46,815 nucleotides of DNA. Source: a virus. The notes beneath the pieces are model-generated. The model was not told where the DNA came from. It saw only the letters and a list, made by a program, of their open reading frames with translations, and ran no database searches. Position numbers and translations under genes: made by a program. Positions within the stretch are counted from its first letter, which is position 1. Every line of letters starts with the position of its first letter. Below are positions 24,686 to 34,154 of the stretch, one piece after another. The stretch covers positions 1-46,815 of the IMG/VR virus record IMGVR_UViG_3300036901_000025, one strand, 5' to 3'.

Positions 24686-26719
24686 TTAGGCTACATTTCG
24701 ACCAATACGAAGATTTTGAACCTCAATGCTATACGGAAGAAGATTTCCGTTTACATCTATAAATGGCGAATTGCCACCCGTTACCTTTGTAAAACCGATA
24801 CGAAGATATCTGGTAAAAATCTGATTACCCAGAGCGTTAGAAAAGTAGATTTTAACTACTGTCCAAGGATTAGTGTTAGAAGCCGAGTAGGATAAGCTAA
24901 CAGTTGAAATGGCCGTAGCATTAGGAACTAGGGTAACCGGATAAAAGGTTCGCGAAGGAGATTGATCCAATAGATCATATTCAACCGAAATAGTATAGGG
25001 CTTGCTGGTAGCCTCAAAATATAAGAAGTTTACAGCCTGAACGGTCCCCAAATCAATTTCTAGATAATCGACACCTGTGGTTCTCTCTAAGGATGACCAA
25101 AATGATGACTGAGCGGGGGGCTGGGGTACCCCTGGTAGACCCTGGTAAGCTACAGGATAAATTCCATTTATCATTAGATCATTTGCCCCGGTAATAGAAG
25201 TAATTGTCAAGGGTTCGGGTTGTAAGGCTTCCGCTTGTGCGGCATAGAAAATCTGAGAAGGACTAACTAATCCTTGGGCTACTTGAGTGTTATAAACACC
25301 TATAAATGGATATAAGAGTCCCTGATAGGCGCTAAAGGGTCCGATATGAACGTCATTATCAATAGTTGGCCACTGTGATGCTCCCGTTTCCAACAAAGGC
25401 GAGATGGTATCTCCGTATAGAGGGTCAGAAAGAGCGGCCTCAGTGTAGGCTAGGATGTTGGCTATATTGTGATAGCCCTGATAATTCCCGTTAATATCCC
25501 CCATTGCACGAGGAGCCTCGTGTTCCACTCCTGGTTGAATCCAATAAGTTGGATCAATGCTTGAAGAGGGCCATGAGACAGAATTGCTTCCCGTTACATA
25601 TCGATAAACTCCGCTCAAAGTGGAATCCGAAGCAATTGTGTTTGCCGGTTGACGGAGGGTAGTTCCTTGTCCCGCATTAGTTGTAATAATTGATGTTACG
25701 GGTTGAATATCTGAGAGAGCCTGATACATATAGTAGGTATCATTAGGATTAAGAATGACAGTCTCCCCATCGGCTATCAAACCAGCATTACTTGTTTCGA
25801 CCACAAAACTTACAGGTACAAACAAACTGGTGGTTAGGGAGCTATTGATTTGAAGAGTAGGAACATCTTGATTAGCTAATAGACCCGTAAACTGAACCTG
25901 TATGGGTTGATCCGGAAGTGGTCCACCAGAGACGATAACGTTTCCCGTCCCAATCGAAGAAATGGCTGCTAAAGCCCCTTGAATAACGTCATAGGTCGTA
26001 TTGTACGGCAATGCCGATGTCGTATTGTTATTGCCGACCGGATAGGTGATTGTGAAAGTCCCTCCCTGAACACTAAAGAAGTAAATCGTCTGAACCTCAC
26101 TCTGAGAGATATCAGAGTCAGGAATGATGATAGCCTCCTCGGTAGACTGGGTGGTTCCGTATTGGTGCAAACCAAGAGGATTGTCCGAAAAGTGATCGTA
26201 TAGAGCCTTGTAATTCTCGATAACCTCAACGGGGTAGCCTAATCCAGACTTGGCTGCCAGGCTAATACCCTGAACGGTTCCCCCGGCTCTTACCGCGTGC
26301 AAGAAGTCGATCACACGATTCTTGAACGAGGCATCCTGCTGATCTATTAGTGTCTGCTCTGCCGAAGTCAGCAATCCGGATTGGTCAAGGCTGCTCTGTT
26401 CCTCGATAAGGGGAACGAAAGATAACGGATTAGCATACAATCCGCTAAGCTGACTTGAATTGAGTCCCGCCGCCTCAACTGATAGTCGGGCGATAAGGTA
26501 CTGATATTGAATTGACCCCACTCCTGCCGGTCCCAACAAAGCGTACAAAAGCGACATCAAATTTGAGTCAAGAGCCTTGTTATAGAGAGCATCCGGAAAT
26601 CGATCCAAATTGCCCAGAGGGTTCTGTGCCCCTCCCAACGGTTCAATGTAAAAGTTCTGAGGAACCGTGGCGACGAAATCGGGGGTTGTGGTAGTGGTTG
26701 TGGTATCTGGGGTAGACAT
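24686..26719 (-). CDS. baseplate wedge/tail protein following Baseplate_J
   Basis: About 677 residues. After a threonine-rich leader, a helical region (about 45-190) ends in RVIDFLHAVRAGGTVQGISL, reminiscent of P2 gpI-type wedge proteins that follow gpJ. Residues of about 220-310 form a beta repeat (GTFTITYPVGNNNTTSALPY and QVQFTGLLANQDVPTLQI) related to one in the upstream J protein. The C-terminal 180 residues look like a discoidin-type beta-sandwich (VDYLEIDLGTVQAVNFLYFE). The start ATG overlaps the J protein stop (TAATG). Confidence 0.72.
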   Translation of the reverse strand: MSTPDTTTTTTTPDFVATVPQNFYIEPLGGAQNPLGNLDRFPDALYNKALDSNLMSLLYALLGPAGVGSIQYQYLIARLSVEAAGLNSSQLSGLYANPLSFVPLIEEQSSLDQSGLLTSAEQTLIDQQDASFKNRVIDFLHAVRAGGTVQGISLAAKSGLGYPVEVIENYKALYDHFSDNPLGLHQYGTTQSTEEAIIIPDSDISQSEVQTIYFFSVQGGTFTITYPVGNNNTTSALPYNTTYDVIQGALAAISSIGTGNVIVSGGPLPDQPIQVQFTGLLANQDVPTLQINSSLTTSLFVPVSFVVETSNAGLIADGETVILNPNDTYYMYQALSDIQPVTSIITTNAGQGTTLRQPANTIASDSTLSGVYRYVTGSNSVSWPSSSIDPTYWIQPGVEHEAPRAMGDINGNYQGYHNIANILAYTEAALSDPLYGDTISPLLETGASQWPTIDNDVHIGPFSAYQGLLYPFIGVYNTQVAQGLVSPSQIFYAAQAEALQPEPLTITSITGANDLMINGIYPVAYQGLPGVPQPPAQSSFWSSLERTTGVDYLEIDLGTVQAVNFLYFEATSKPYTISVEYDLLDQSPSRTFYPVTLVPNATAISTVSLSYSASNTNPWTVVKIYFSNALGNQIFTRYLRIGFTKVTGGNSPFIDVNGNLLPYSIEVQNLRIGRNVA

Positions 26720-29451
26720 TAAAGCGCAGGACCAATCCAAGTATTTTGTGCTCGTGGTCGGATAATTAGCCCTGCAAGAGTATCCCCTGTTGCCGGATTT
26801 GGAGCCAACTGAGGAAGCTCATTATCTCGAAGGAAGAAGTCATAATCGTTGAGATACTGACCCGTCGTAATCGAGGTAGGATAGGCGATTACGGGAAGCA
26901 CATAAGTCTGTCCATAAAGGCTGTGGGTCCCTGCTCCCGCTGTTGTCGTGGGAATTGCTGCTCCTCCGCTCGTTGAAGAAACCTCAAAGGTGTTGGCGGC
27001 TGCTGCTACAACATAGTACGGCATATTAGGTGCTAATGGCGCAGGCAACGTGTTGGTGGTGGCAAAGGAAACAACATCGCCATTTACAAGCCCGTGGTTA
27101 TTTAGGGTAACAACTCCTGGGGTTGCGTCCGAAATTGTACAGGTTGGCGCATTGAAAGTAACCTGATAGGTGTAAATTGGATAATTGACTCCGGTTGTAA
27201 CGGTATTGATTTGGGCCACCGTAACAGTTCCAGCACCCGGAATAAGTCCATTAATTGCTGATTGTAGGGCGGATGCCGATAGAGAGGCAATCGTAAGTGT
27301 AGATGTGGTGTGGGTGCCATAGGAAAGAGTAAATGTTCCGTTAGTTGGTTGTCCCGTGACATATATGTTTTGTACTTCAGCTTGCTGACCAATTGTAGTT
27401 ATAGCTGCTCGCCCCGTGGTAACGCGATCCGAGTGTATTCCTCCTAATTGGGCACCATTGATGTTAGTTTCGTATACCCGAGTAACTGCGGGAGGAGAAA
27501 CTACGGTATTAGGAATATCAACGGTCCATCGAACATTAGCAACACCCGGAACACTTCCAACGATTTGGAGAAGTGTAGACATTTGGATAACGGTTCCAAA
27601 ATATTGACTGTTAAAATAGGTCTGTAATGCCGTTTGAATATTAGCGTTGACGTTTGCCTGAGAAGATCCCTGTGAATATATGATCGTGATGTCGAGCTTG
27701 AAATACCGAATGATCGAATTATGAGCGAGTACGCTCGTTGTAATTTGACTCGCGGCTTCAAGAGCAGCCTGAAGGTCTACTACATTTTGATCGTAGCTAT
27801 AGTCCGTAACTGTTACCGGGACAATGGGGTCGTCTGTTGCCCAATCTGTGATGTGATTGCCGGTTGTGAGCCACGGTAGATCGGCATCAGCGGGATTACC
27901 AGTTATATTATAAGACGATATTACCGATCCGTTGTAAGTGACGGGTGGTGCGGGATCTCCCGGATTTTGTCCACAAACATCCATACTCCATTCAATTCCA
28001 TCTCGGGATTGGATCGTTCCTCCTAATTGGGAAACATCATGAACGAGCCAATAGTTGATGCCAATGTAATAGGTTTGATCACCAATTGTGATCGTATTCG
28101 GAAGTCCGGTTAGCGGAGTATAGAAAAGTGGTGTTATAACGTTTCCGGCTTGTGGTCGCTTAGCTGGTTTTCCATCTCGTCTAAAGTTCTCAAGATAAAA
28201 CATGTTGGCCGGATTATCGAAAACTCCTGCTGTATTTGCTCCGGCACTTGTAGGAGGCGTGAAAATATTCGTTGCTAAAGTAGGATTGGTTCCGTCAACA
28301 AAGACATCTACGGCGTTTGTTACGTTATGGACCAGACTGTTTCGTGACTCTGATGACATGTAGAAGTATTCCACAAGAAGAACATCGCCCGGATTTACCG
28401 CCTGGACAGTATCATTTGTTCCGTTATATACGTTAAGAAAAGTCCAGTTTGGCTGGTTAAGAACATAAGGCTCAATATTAGCCCCGAGTTGGCTATAGCG
28501 ATAGGTATCCCCGATATTGAGTGCGGGCCAATTAAAGTTAAAGTCAATTCCCGGCTGATAGAAGTAGCTTCCGATTCCTGCGCTACTATCGGTGATGAAG
28601 ACGGGATTAGTTGTATAAATCCACTGAGCATAAGGAATCGTTGAAAGGGCCGTTGTATACTGTCCCGCCGTTAATCCCCCTCCACTTTGGCCATCAATCG
28701 TGGTGGTATCGTCCCCACTAGGGACCTGGATGTATTCCACATACTGGGAGATTGGTCCAACCACGTTTGCTTTTGTGCTGTAAGCTGTCGAAACCGCTAG
28801 AGCAAGAAATTGATCTTGAGTACCAGCCAGGTTGCGAAAAACTGTGTTCTGAAATCGTACCTTGAGGGAGTTATCGTCCTCATCGTCAGTTCCTCCCGTT
28901 ATAGGAGCCGGATTGGTAACCGATGTGATTCCGGCAACAAGGTTCCCCGTGCTTGTCGAGATGATCGTTAGAGCACTTACTGCGGCATTACCATTTGATC
29001 CCGAATTTACTGCCGTTACGGGAATGTTTGGGGATGATGTTTGTCCCGCCTGTAATACTCCCGAAGCCGTTGTGGAATAGGTTGCTGAAATCCCCGAGGA
29101 ATTCTGAGTATTCGAAACGATGATTGTCCCGGCAGGGATAGTAACATTGACTGTCGGGGCAACGTTCGTAGAGAAAACGACAAACCCCGTAGCAGACGTT
29201 CCCTGAACTCTTGCAAACCCAAACAGCCCAACGAAGCTATCTAGATTGCTTCCAAACTTTGAGTTGATATCGAGTGCCCCCTGTAGCCCCGTAAGGCTAA
29301 TCTGACTCAGGGATAGAGCCGATGCTACCGTATCAATGATCTTTCGTTCTGGCGTTCCTACTTCTGCGCTTGCCGAGTTGTCCAACAACCTAAGCTGGGC
29401 AACCATCTGTAGCGAATAGTCATTAGCTGTTAGAACGGGAGTGGACGACAT
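26719..29451 (-). CDS. Baseplate_J-like baseplate wedge protein
   Basis: A 910-residue baseplate protein. The Baseplate_J core is recognised at about 50-250: AGTIIVSNTQ, SGSNGNAAV and TGGTDDEDDNSLKVRFQNTV. At 910 residues it is far longer than P2 gpJ (about 300): a large insertion occupies the middle, and a beta repeat (GTFTLSYGTHTTSTLTIASL) plus a further Ig-like block lie near 695-860. It lies next to the gp25-like gene, the canonical neighbour, and starts one base after that gene's far side. Confidence 0.88.
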   Translation of the reverse strand: MSSTPVLTANDYSLQMVAQLRLLDNSASAEVGTPERKIIDTVASALSLSQISLTGLQGALDINSKFGSNLDSFVGLFGFARVQGTSATGFVVFSTNVAPTVNVTIPAGTIIVSNTQNSSGISATYSTTASGVLQAGQTSSPNIPVTAVNSGSNGNAAVSALTIISTSTGNLVAGITSVTNPAPITGGTDDEDDNSLKVRFQNTVFRNLAGTQDQFLALAVSTAYSTKANVVGPISQYVEYIQVPSGDDTTTIDGQSGGGLTAGQYTTALSTIPYAQWIYTTNPVFITDSSAGIGSYFYQPGIDFNFNWPALNIGDTYRYSQLGANIEPYVLNQPNWTFLNVYNGTNDTVQAVNPGDVLLVEYFYMSSESRNSLVHNVTNAVDVFVDGTNPTLATNIFTPPTSAGANTAGVFDNPANMFYLENFRRDGKPAKRPQAGNVITPLFYTPLTGLPNTITIGDQTYYIGINYWLVHDVSQLGGTIQSRDGIEWSMDVCGQNPGDPAPPVTYNGSVISSYNITGNPADADLPWLTTGNHITDWATDDPIVPVTVTDYSYDQNVVDLQAALEAASQITTSVLAHNSIIRYFKLDITIIYSQGSSQANVNANIQTALQTYFNSQYFGTVIQMSTLLQIVGSVPGVANVRWTVDIPNTVVSPPAVTRVYETNINGAQLGGIHSDRVTTGRAAITTIGQQAEVQNIYVTGQPTNGTFTLSYGTHTTSTLTIASLSASALQSAINGLIPGAGTVTVAQINTVTTGVNYPIYTYQVTFNAPTCTISDATPGVVTLNNHGLVNGDVVSFATTNTLPAPLAPNMPYYVVAAAANTFEVSSTSGGAAIPTTTAGAGTHSLYGQTYVLPVIAYPTSITTGQYLNDYDFFLRDNELPQLAPNPATGDTLAGLIIRPRAQNTWIGPAL

Positions 29452-29910
29452 TTAGCTTCCTACCGCAATGTTGTTGGAGATGGTTCCGGTTCCCGTCTTA
29501 AGTGTCACTCCAACCAAAATTTGCTCTTCGGCTTGCTGGAGAGTGATGTTCTCAACAGATATCAATGTCTCTCCGGGGGTTAGAGTTGGCTTACCATAGG
29601 TCGTTGCATCGGCGGCATTCCTAGCGATCTGACTCTTCTGATAATCTGAGCAAACCCGAGATATCTCTGAGGAGACAAAGGTAGCCGCTATCGACGTATT
29701 TGGTTGCCCGATAACACCTTCCTGATACGTTCCGTTTTGAATACCGCCATCGATGAGCGAACCATAGTTGGGATGGGCATCGTCGGTCCCCATTGGTTCG
29801 AGGATGCTACAGGTTAGGTCTTGGACCAGTTTGGCCGAGTCAGTAACGGTGGCAAATTGTCCCCCACTTAGGGCGAGATCACCATTTTGTAGTTGAAGAC
29901 TCCAAGACAT
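29452..29910 (-). CDS. gp25/gpW-like baseplate wedge protein
   Basis: About 152 residues. The opening MSWSLQLQNGDLALSGGQFA followed by KLVQDLTCSILEPMGTDDAH and NPNYGS-like HPNYGSLI matches the gp25/lysozyme-like wedge family that joins the hub to the sheath. The family is small, as here. ATG 29910 is chosen because the extra 15 residues of the longer frame (29955) do not look homologous. There is no clear Shine-Dalgarno site. It directly precedes Baseplate_J in transcription order. Confidence 0.82.
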   Translation of the reverse strand: MSWSLQLQNGDLALSGGQFATVTDSAKLVQDLTCSILEPMGTDDAHPNYGSLIDGGIQNGTYQEGVIGQPNTSIAATFVSSEISRVCSDYQKSQIARNAADATTYGKPTLTPGETLISVENITLQQAEEQILVGVTLKTGTGTISNNIAVGS

Positions 29911-29939
29911 ATCATTAATTATTGGTCGTTTAAAGGTGT

Positions 29940-30587
29940 TTACGCCACAAGCCAACAGGACCAGACCGTAGGTGTAATCGCACGAACACGAAATGCAATC
30001 GTAAGAACGTCATTAGAAACCGTTGTTGTGGGAAGTGCTGGACCAGCGTTTGTGGCGGCAAATTTTGCTCCCCATGTAATTCCCTGTGCCGTTCCATTAT
30101 CCACTATTTCGATCCAAAGAATGTCTCCAGGATTTGGGGTTCCGGTGAGATTAGCGGTCATCGATGTAATCGGTTGTGCAAGCTCGCTGATTGCAATGAT
30201 ATCGGCGTTATCCGTGTCGATTACGGGGGTAGCAGACTGTGGAACTTCGATAACACGCCATGCCATTCGCCCAAATTGGGTGACAAATTGATTGCCCGCC
30301 GAATCGATTACAGTAGAGGCGTTAATCTGGGCTTCTCCAGGTTGCATTTCGGCAATAGGAGCATCTGAGTTGGTGTCTTGGAGAAGATCACCCAAAATCC
30401 ATGTACCGTTCTCCTGGTACACCGTCCATATTTCAGCGACCTGTGGCCAGCGAAATAGCGCCGGAACAAATTGCACAGAAACATGAACGACCCCTCCTGC
30501 CGTAGTGACCTGAATAATCCCCGTTGCCGGATCGGAAGCCGAAATCGTTCCACTGTATTTCTTGGTGGATGTCGTTGTTTGACCCAT
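29940..30587 (-). CDS. baseplate spike/OB-fold-like protein
   Basis: A 215-residue protein. Residues of about 8-70 read as an OB-like barrel: KYSGTISASDPATGIIQVTT followed by WPQVAEIWTVYQENGTWILG, similar to the spike-hub OB domains of gpV-type proteins. The rest is beta-rich (FRVRAITPTVWSCWLV at the end). Its position between the hub protein and gp25 is where central-spike proteins are found. The start shares TAATG with the hub stop. The spike assignment is by fold look and position only. Confidence 0.6.
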   Translation of the reverse strand: MGQTTTSTKKYSGTISASDPATGIIQVTTAGGVVHVSVQFVPALFRWPQVAEIWTVYQENGTWILGDLLQDTNSDAPIAEMQPGEAQINASTVIDSAGNQFVTQFGRMAWRVIEVPQSATPVIDTDNADIIAISELAQPITSMTANLTGTPNPGDILWIEIVDNGTAQGITWGAKFAATNAGPALPTTTVSNDVLTIAFRVRAITPTVWSCWLVA

Positions 30588-33304
30588 TAGTTGTTCGCCA
30601 CCATTTCTTCATTTTGACTATTTGTTGCGGTTGTGTTAGATGCTCGAATCGGCTCAACGAGAGCGGCTACCATATTAGGAGGAAGATCGTCGTTAGAATA
30701 TCCGTCCATAATGGCGGGAGCAGTTAGAACGGCGGTTGTAGTAAAGCCTGACGTGTAACTCCAATTATGGGTAACCTGCTCAACGAACATTTGGATTCCA
30801 TGGGAAGGAAATCCAATCTTTCCTCCGGGGAATATTTCAGGCATAAAGGTGAACTCAAATGGCGAAACAAATTGACGACTCCAAGCAAGGCAAAATAGCT
30901 GGTAGGCCATAAGCATCTCAAAGATAGGGCTTCGTATCATTGGGTAATCCTGCACAAGCGGTCTTGCCCCATACCGTTTATAGAAGTCTACTACTTCGTT
31001 CTTCTCCAATAGGTTGAGAAAGTTGTTAACGGTAGATGGCCCTCCCCCAGCGTTTGTATTAACCGTTACGTCTCCCGTAGTTCCGCTAATGAAGGCATTA
31101 TCAAGTGTTATGGTGCCAGCCGAGAAGATCTCGTTAACCATCTGATTGTTAGCTGGCCAGGTTGTATCGCCAATAGCAAAGACATCTGTGGCCAGATAAG
31201 CATCGGTAAGCCCAATATCTCCATCTAGCAATTCGATGTCATCGATTAACCAATATGGATTATGATGACCCATTTCTCCAAAATAATCTGGGTAAAAGGC
31301 ATAGAAGTCACCATCGGGTAATGACATGAAGCTGCGGAGAGAGGCTTGACACATTTGTTGAACAAACGGAAGAAGATTTTGATCCTGAAGAAGTCCCCGC
31401 CCCTGTTGACCAAGCATGATAGCCTCAACGGTATCTTCGAGTGTAGGAACCTCTAATTGTGAGACAAATGATGTTGCTAGGGATGTGCTCATGATATTGT
31501 TTGAGCTATCTGTGTTTAGACCACCCGCTGCGGTTGTACTTCCTGTCAGGCTATACGTGTATGGATAATTTTGGGCTAACGTAGCGGGCTTAATATGTGC
31601 TGCTTGAAAGCCCGCAAGGTATGTCGAAGTAGCTTGATCGGGGTCCCATCCTGCTCCACCACCGGGAGCCGGTGATCCACCGTCAGTGGTTCCCCAATAC
31701 TGGGTCCCAATCTTCATAAAAGTGTGGGTAGGACAAGCAAAAATCGTTACTCCGTCGTTTCCAGGGGCCACACCAGGATCGGTGTATTTAGAGATAGCAT
31801 TTAACATATCACCGGCAACTTGAGGGGATGTTAAAAGTCCGGCCGCGTATAGAACAGCAGATACAGATCCGGAGCAATCAAATCCTACAACTTGAGGTCC
31901 ACCCCCACCATCCTGGGAGCCTCCTAGACTGGGAGAAAAGGTAGAGTTGTGTCCTCCACCCCAAGAATAGGGATATCGTTTTGCAGCTATAGCATTGGCG
32001 GCTTCCGTTATATCCTGAAGAACCGTCTGGTTGTTTTTTGGCGTTGTTGTCCAGGGCGCGTTTCTATTTGTTATTTGACCTAAACTGTTAACGTTTACTA
32101 TCGGTTTGTTACTCTTATCTGTAGCTCCTCGTTGTGAAGTGGTTACACCACTGAATCCTAAAGCCTGAACGTTCTTAGAGATGGTCGGAACCTGGGTATT
32201 AGCTATGGTGTTAATAACCGCCGATCCTGTTCCCCACTGACTTGAGGCGATTGCTTCGCCAACGGCAGATGAGCTATTACCCGCTTTTAGAGCCGATAAT
32301 ATTCCGCTATAAAGACCGTTGGTGAGCGTTGTAACCGTTGCTTGAAGGCCCGACCCCCACGACGTATAAGCCTGAATGTTCCCCTGGGTTCCTCCGCCAA
32401 CGGAGCCGGTTTCTGACTGGGTTGTGTTAAGCGGGTTGTATGTTGCGGAGTTATTCCAGTTTCCACCCTCTTGAGCTTCCCATCCCATGATGGCCTGAAC
32501 GTTACTCGGGGTAAGCGGCATGTTAAGTGCCTGTAGGAGTGCTTCTGCCCATGACTGCTGGTTATAGCTATTTGCGGCGTTAATCGTGGTGCCGCTTGAC
32601 CCATATGAGCTATCCCCAATAACGTTAGACATGAATGCGGTGAATTCTTGTTGGGTGGAATTTTCCTCCTGCTGATAGCTTCTCATTAGCTTGGCCATCA
32701 AGGAGGCCACCCCGTTGGACCCCTGGGGAATTGGCTCGATAAAGACATTATCAGAATTCCATTCGCCTATTTCTTCTAGAACGGCAAAAAGCAACTTACT
32801 GATAGAGGCGTCGTTCAATATGGTTTTACTCAAAGGTGTCTTATTGGTGCTTCCGCTTCCCGCTTGGTAAGGACTTAGGATGCTACCGTTTCCGGTATTT
32901 ATCCATCCATATTTCTCAAAAAATTTAATGACATATGGCAAAGATGGATCAAAGAACGTGTATAGTAGCTTTTTAAGAGTACAAGAAGCCTGAAGGGTAA
33001 TCGTGCCGGGATACATCTGATAGTAAACAGTTTCATCTAAATACCCCGTAAAGACACGGACGGGCTGATTGGCCAATCGTTGGAGAAAGATCGTAATCGG
33101 GTCCATAGGATGAAATACTTGGCCCTTTCCCGGTTTAGTAAAGATCTTGTTTGGGTTTCGTATCGTGACTTCGGCAGTTGATACCTGATTAATTAGTCGG
33201 TTACAAGTCCCCGATGTAACATAATTAGAGACATCGATAATCTGATTGTTCTGATTCTTGATGAAACACCAGCATTTAGGGCTGTAGACTAATCGTGCTG
33301 GCAT
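30587..33304 (-). CDS. tail hub protein with lysozyme-like and NlpC/P60 domains
   Basis: A 905-residue multidomain hub. Residues 1-230 resemble the gp27/gpD hub (MPARLVYSPKCWCFIKNQNN, then VSTAEVTIRNPNK). Residues 247-360 look like a phage lysozyme-type domain (MGWEAQEGGNW, YNPLNTT, AYTSWGSGLQATVTTLTNGL). Residues 440-575 are an NlpC/P60-like peptidase with the catalytic Cys477 in GFDCSGS and His527 in PTHTFMKIG. From 600 on, the hub fold resumes (FMSLPDGDFYAFYPDYFGEM). So two wall-cutting modules are inserted in a hub, presumably to open peptidoglycan during injection. TAATG overlaps on both sides. Confidence 0.85.
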   Translation of the reverse strand: MPARLVYSPKCWCFIKNQNNQIIDVSNYVTSGTCNRLINQVSTAEVTIRNPNKIFTKPGKGQVFHPMDPITIFLQRLANQPVRVFTGYLDETVYYQMYPGTITLQASCTLKKLLYTFFDPSLPYVIKFFEKYGWINTGNGSILSPYQAGSGSTNKTPLSKTILNDASISKLLFAVLEEIGEWNSDNVFIEPIPQGSNGVASLMAKLMRSYQQEENSTQQEFTAFMSNVIGDSSYGSSGTTINAANSYNQQSWAEALLQALNMPLTPSNVQAIMGWEAQEGGNWNNSATYNPLNTTQSETGSVGGGTQGNIQAYTSWGSGLQATVTTLTNGLYSGILSALKAGNSSSAVGEAIASSQWGTGSAVINTIANTQVPTISKNVQALGFSGVTTSQRGATDKSNKPIVNVNSLGQITNRNAPWTTTPKNNQTVLQDITEAANAIAAKRYPYSWGGGHNSTFSPSLGGSQDGGGGPQVVGFDCSGSVSAVLYAAGLLTSPQVAGDMLNAISKYTDPGVAPGNDGVTIFACPTHTFMKIGTQYWGTTDGGSPAPGGGAGWDPDQATSTYLAGFQAAHIKPATLAQNYPYTYSLTGSTTAAGGLNTDSSNNIMSTSLATSFVSQLEVPTLEDTVEAIMLGQQGRGLLQDQNLLPFVQQMCQASLRSFMSLPDGDFYAFYPDYFGEMGHHNPYWLIDDIELLDGDIGLTDAYLATDVFAIGDTTWPANNQMVNEIFSAGTITLDNAFISGTTGDVTVNTNAGGGPSTVNNFLNLLEKNEVVDFYKRYGARPLVQDYPMIRSPIFEMLMAYQLFCLAWSRQFVSPFEFTFMPEIFPGGKIGFPSHGIQMFVEQVTHNWSYTSGFTTTAVLTAPAIMDGYSNDDLPPNMVAALVEPIRASNTTATNSQNEEMVANN

Positions 33305-34128
33305 TATATAATTCTTCGTCCACCCAGGCCGGGTACTGTGTCACCCGGTTGGAGATTTAATGATGATCCTTGTACTGCTTGTGAGGTGTCAGTAGGCGAT
33401 TTATCTGCTCCTAATTGGCTTCCCATTATCTGCGACCAACTTTGCTGTGACCACGGTATAGAAACGTCTTCTGTGTAGATTCCTGCAATCATCTGATCTA
33501 CAACAAAGCTGAACGAAAAGGTCGGAGCATAGACAAACTTCTCGTGGATACGAGGTATTGAGGCAATGTGACCCTTAGCTATAGTCGGCATATGAGGACC
33601 CTTAGTGGTCTGTTGCCCATTTTTATTAACATGAATTGGCTGCCACCTTTTGTTATGGTCATTGGGATTTGATTTACCAGTAGGCCACACATCCCCCTTA
33701 ACAAGTAGTTGGGTTAGGTATGATTCGCTCGCATAGCTTTGGTCAAAAAGAGATTTGTGTTGAGCCTGATGGATGAACTCGGCTAAAACTCCATAATCTT
33801 CCTGATCGAGACAAACCCCCGTTATAACGAACGACGGTTGCACAAAGTTCTTCGCATAGAAATCCATCTTATATTGTGACTGTGCGGTTGTTCCAGCTAA
33901 TGCAATGTCCTCTTCGACATCTGTGACAAAGAAATTAACGAAATATGTTCCATCGTGAAGCTGACCATTCGTATGTTTCTTAGCAGCCTCTTTACGTTTA
34001 GGGGAAATCGTATATTCAACGTCATATCCCTTATTCGTGGTGACCTTGGTTTTACCGTTGGTTCCGGCCCACGTAACGGTATTGGAGGTATAAGGGGTGC
34101 CGCCGATATACATTGAAGGAGTAGACAT
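33304..34128 (-). CDS. baseplate/tail structural protein
   Basis: About 274 residues, beginning MSTPSMYIGGTPYTSNTVTW. Basic and polar in the middle, with aromatic beta-strands (FSFSFVVDQMIAGIYTED) near the C-terminus and a Gly/Pro-rich tail. No family recognised. ATG 34128 follows a GAGGGG run by 11 bases; the TTG one codon earlier is less likely. Its place between tape measure and hub fits a hub-associated initiator or LysM-type baseplate protein. TAATG overlap with the hub gene. Confidence 0.65.
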   Translation of the reverse strand: MSTPSMYIGGTPYTSNTVTWAGTNGKTKVTTNKGYDVEYTISPKRKEAAKKHTNGQLHDGTYFVNFFVTDVEEDIALAGTTAQSQYKMDFYAKNFVQPSFVITGVCLDQEDYGVLAEFIHQAQHKSLFDQSYASESYLTQLLVKGDVWPTGKSNPNDHNKRWQPIHVNKNGQQTTKGPHMPTIAKGHIASIPRIHEKFVYAPTFSFSFVVDQMIAGIYTEDVSIPWSQQSWSQIMGSQLGADKSPTDTSQAVQGSSLNLQPGDTVPGLGGRRII

Positions 34129-34154
34129 CAATTATTACCCCTCGAATGCCGCTA

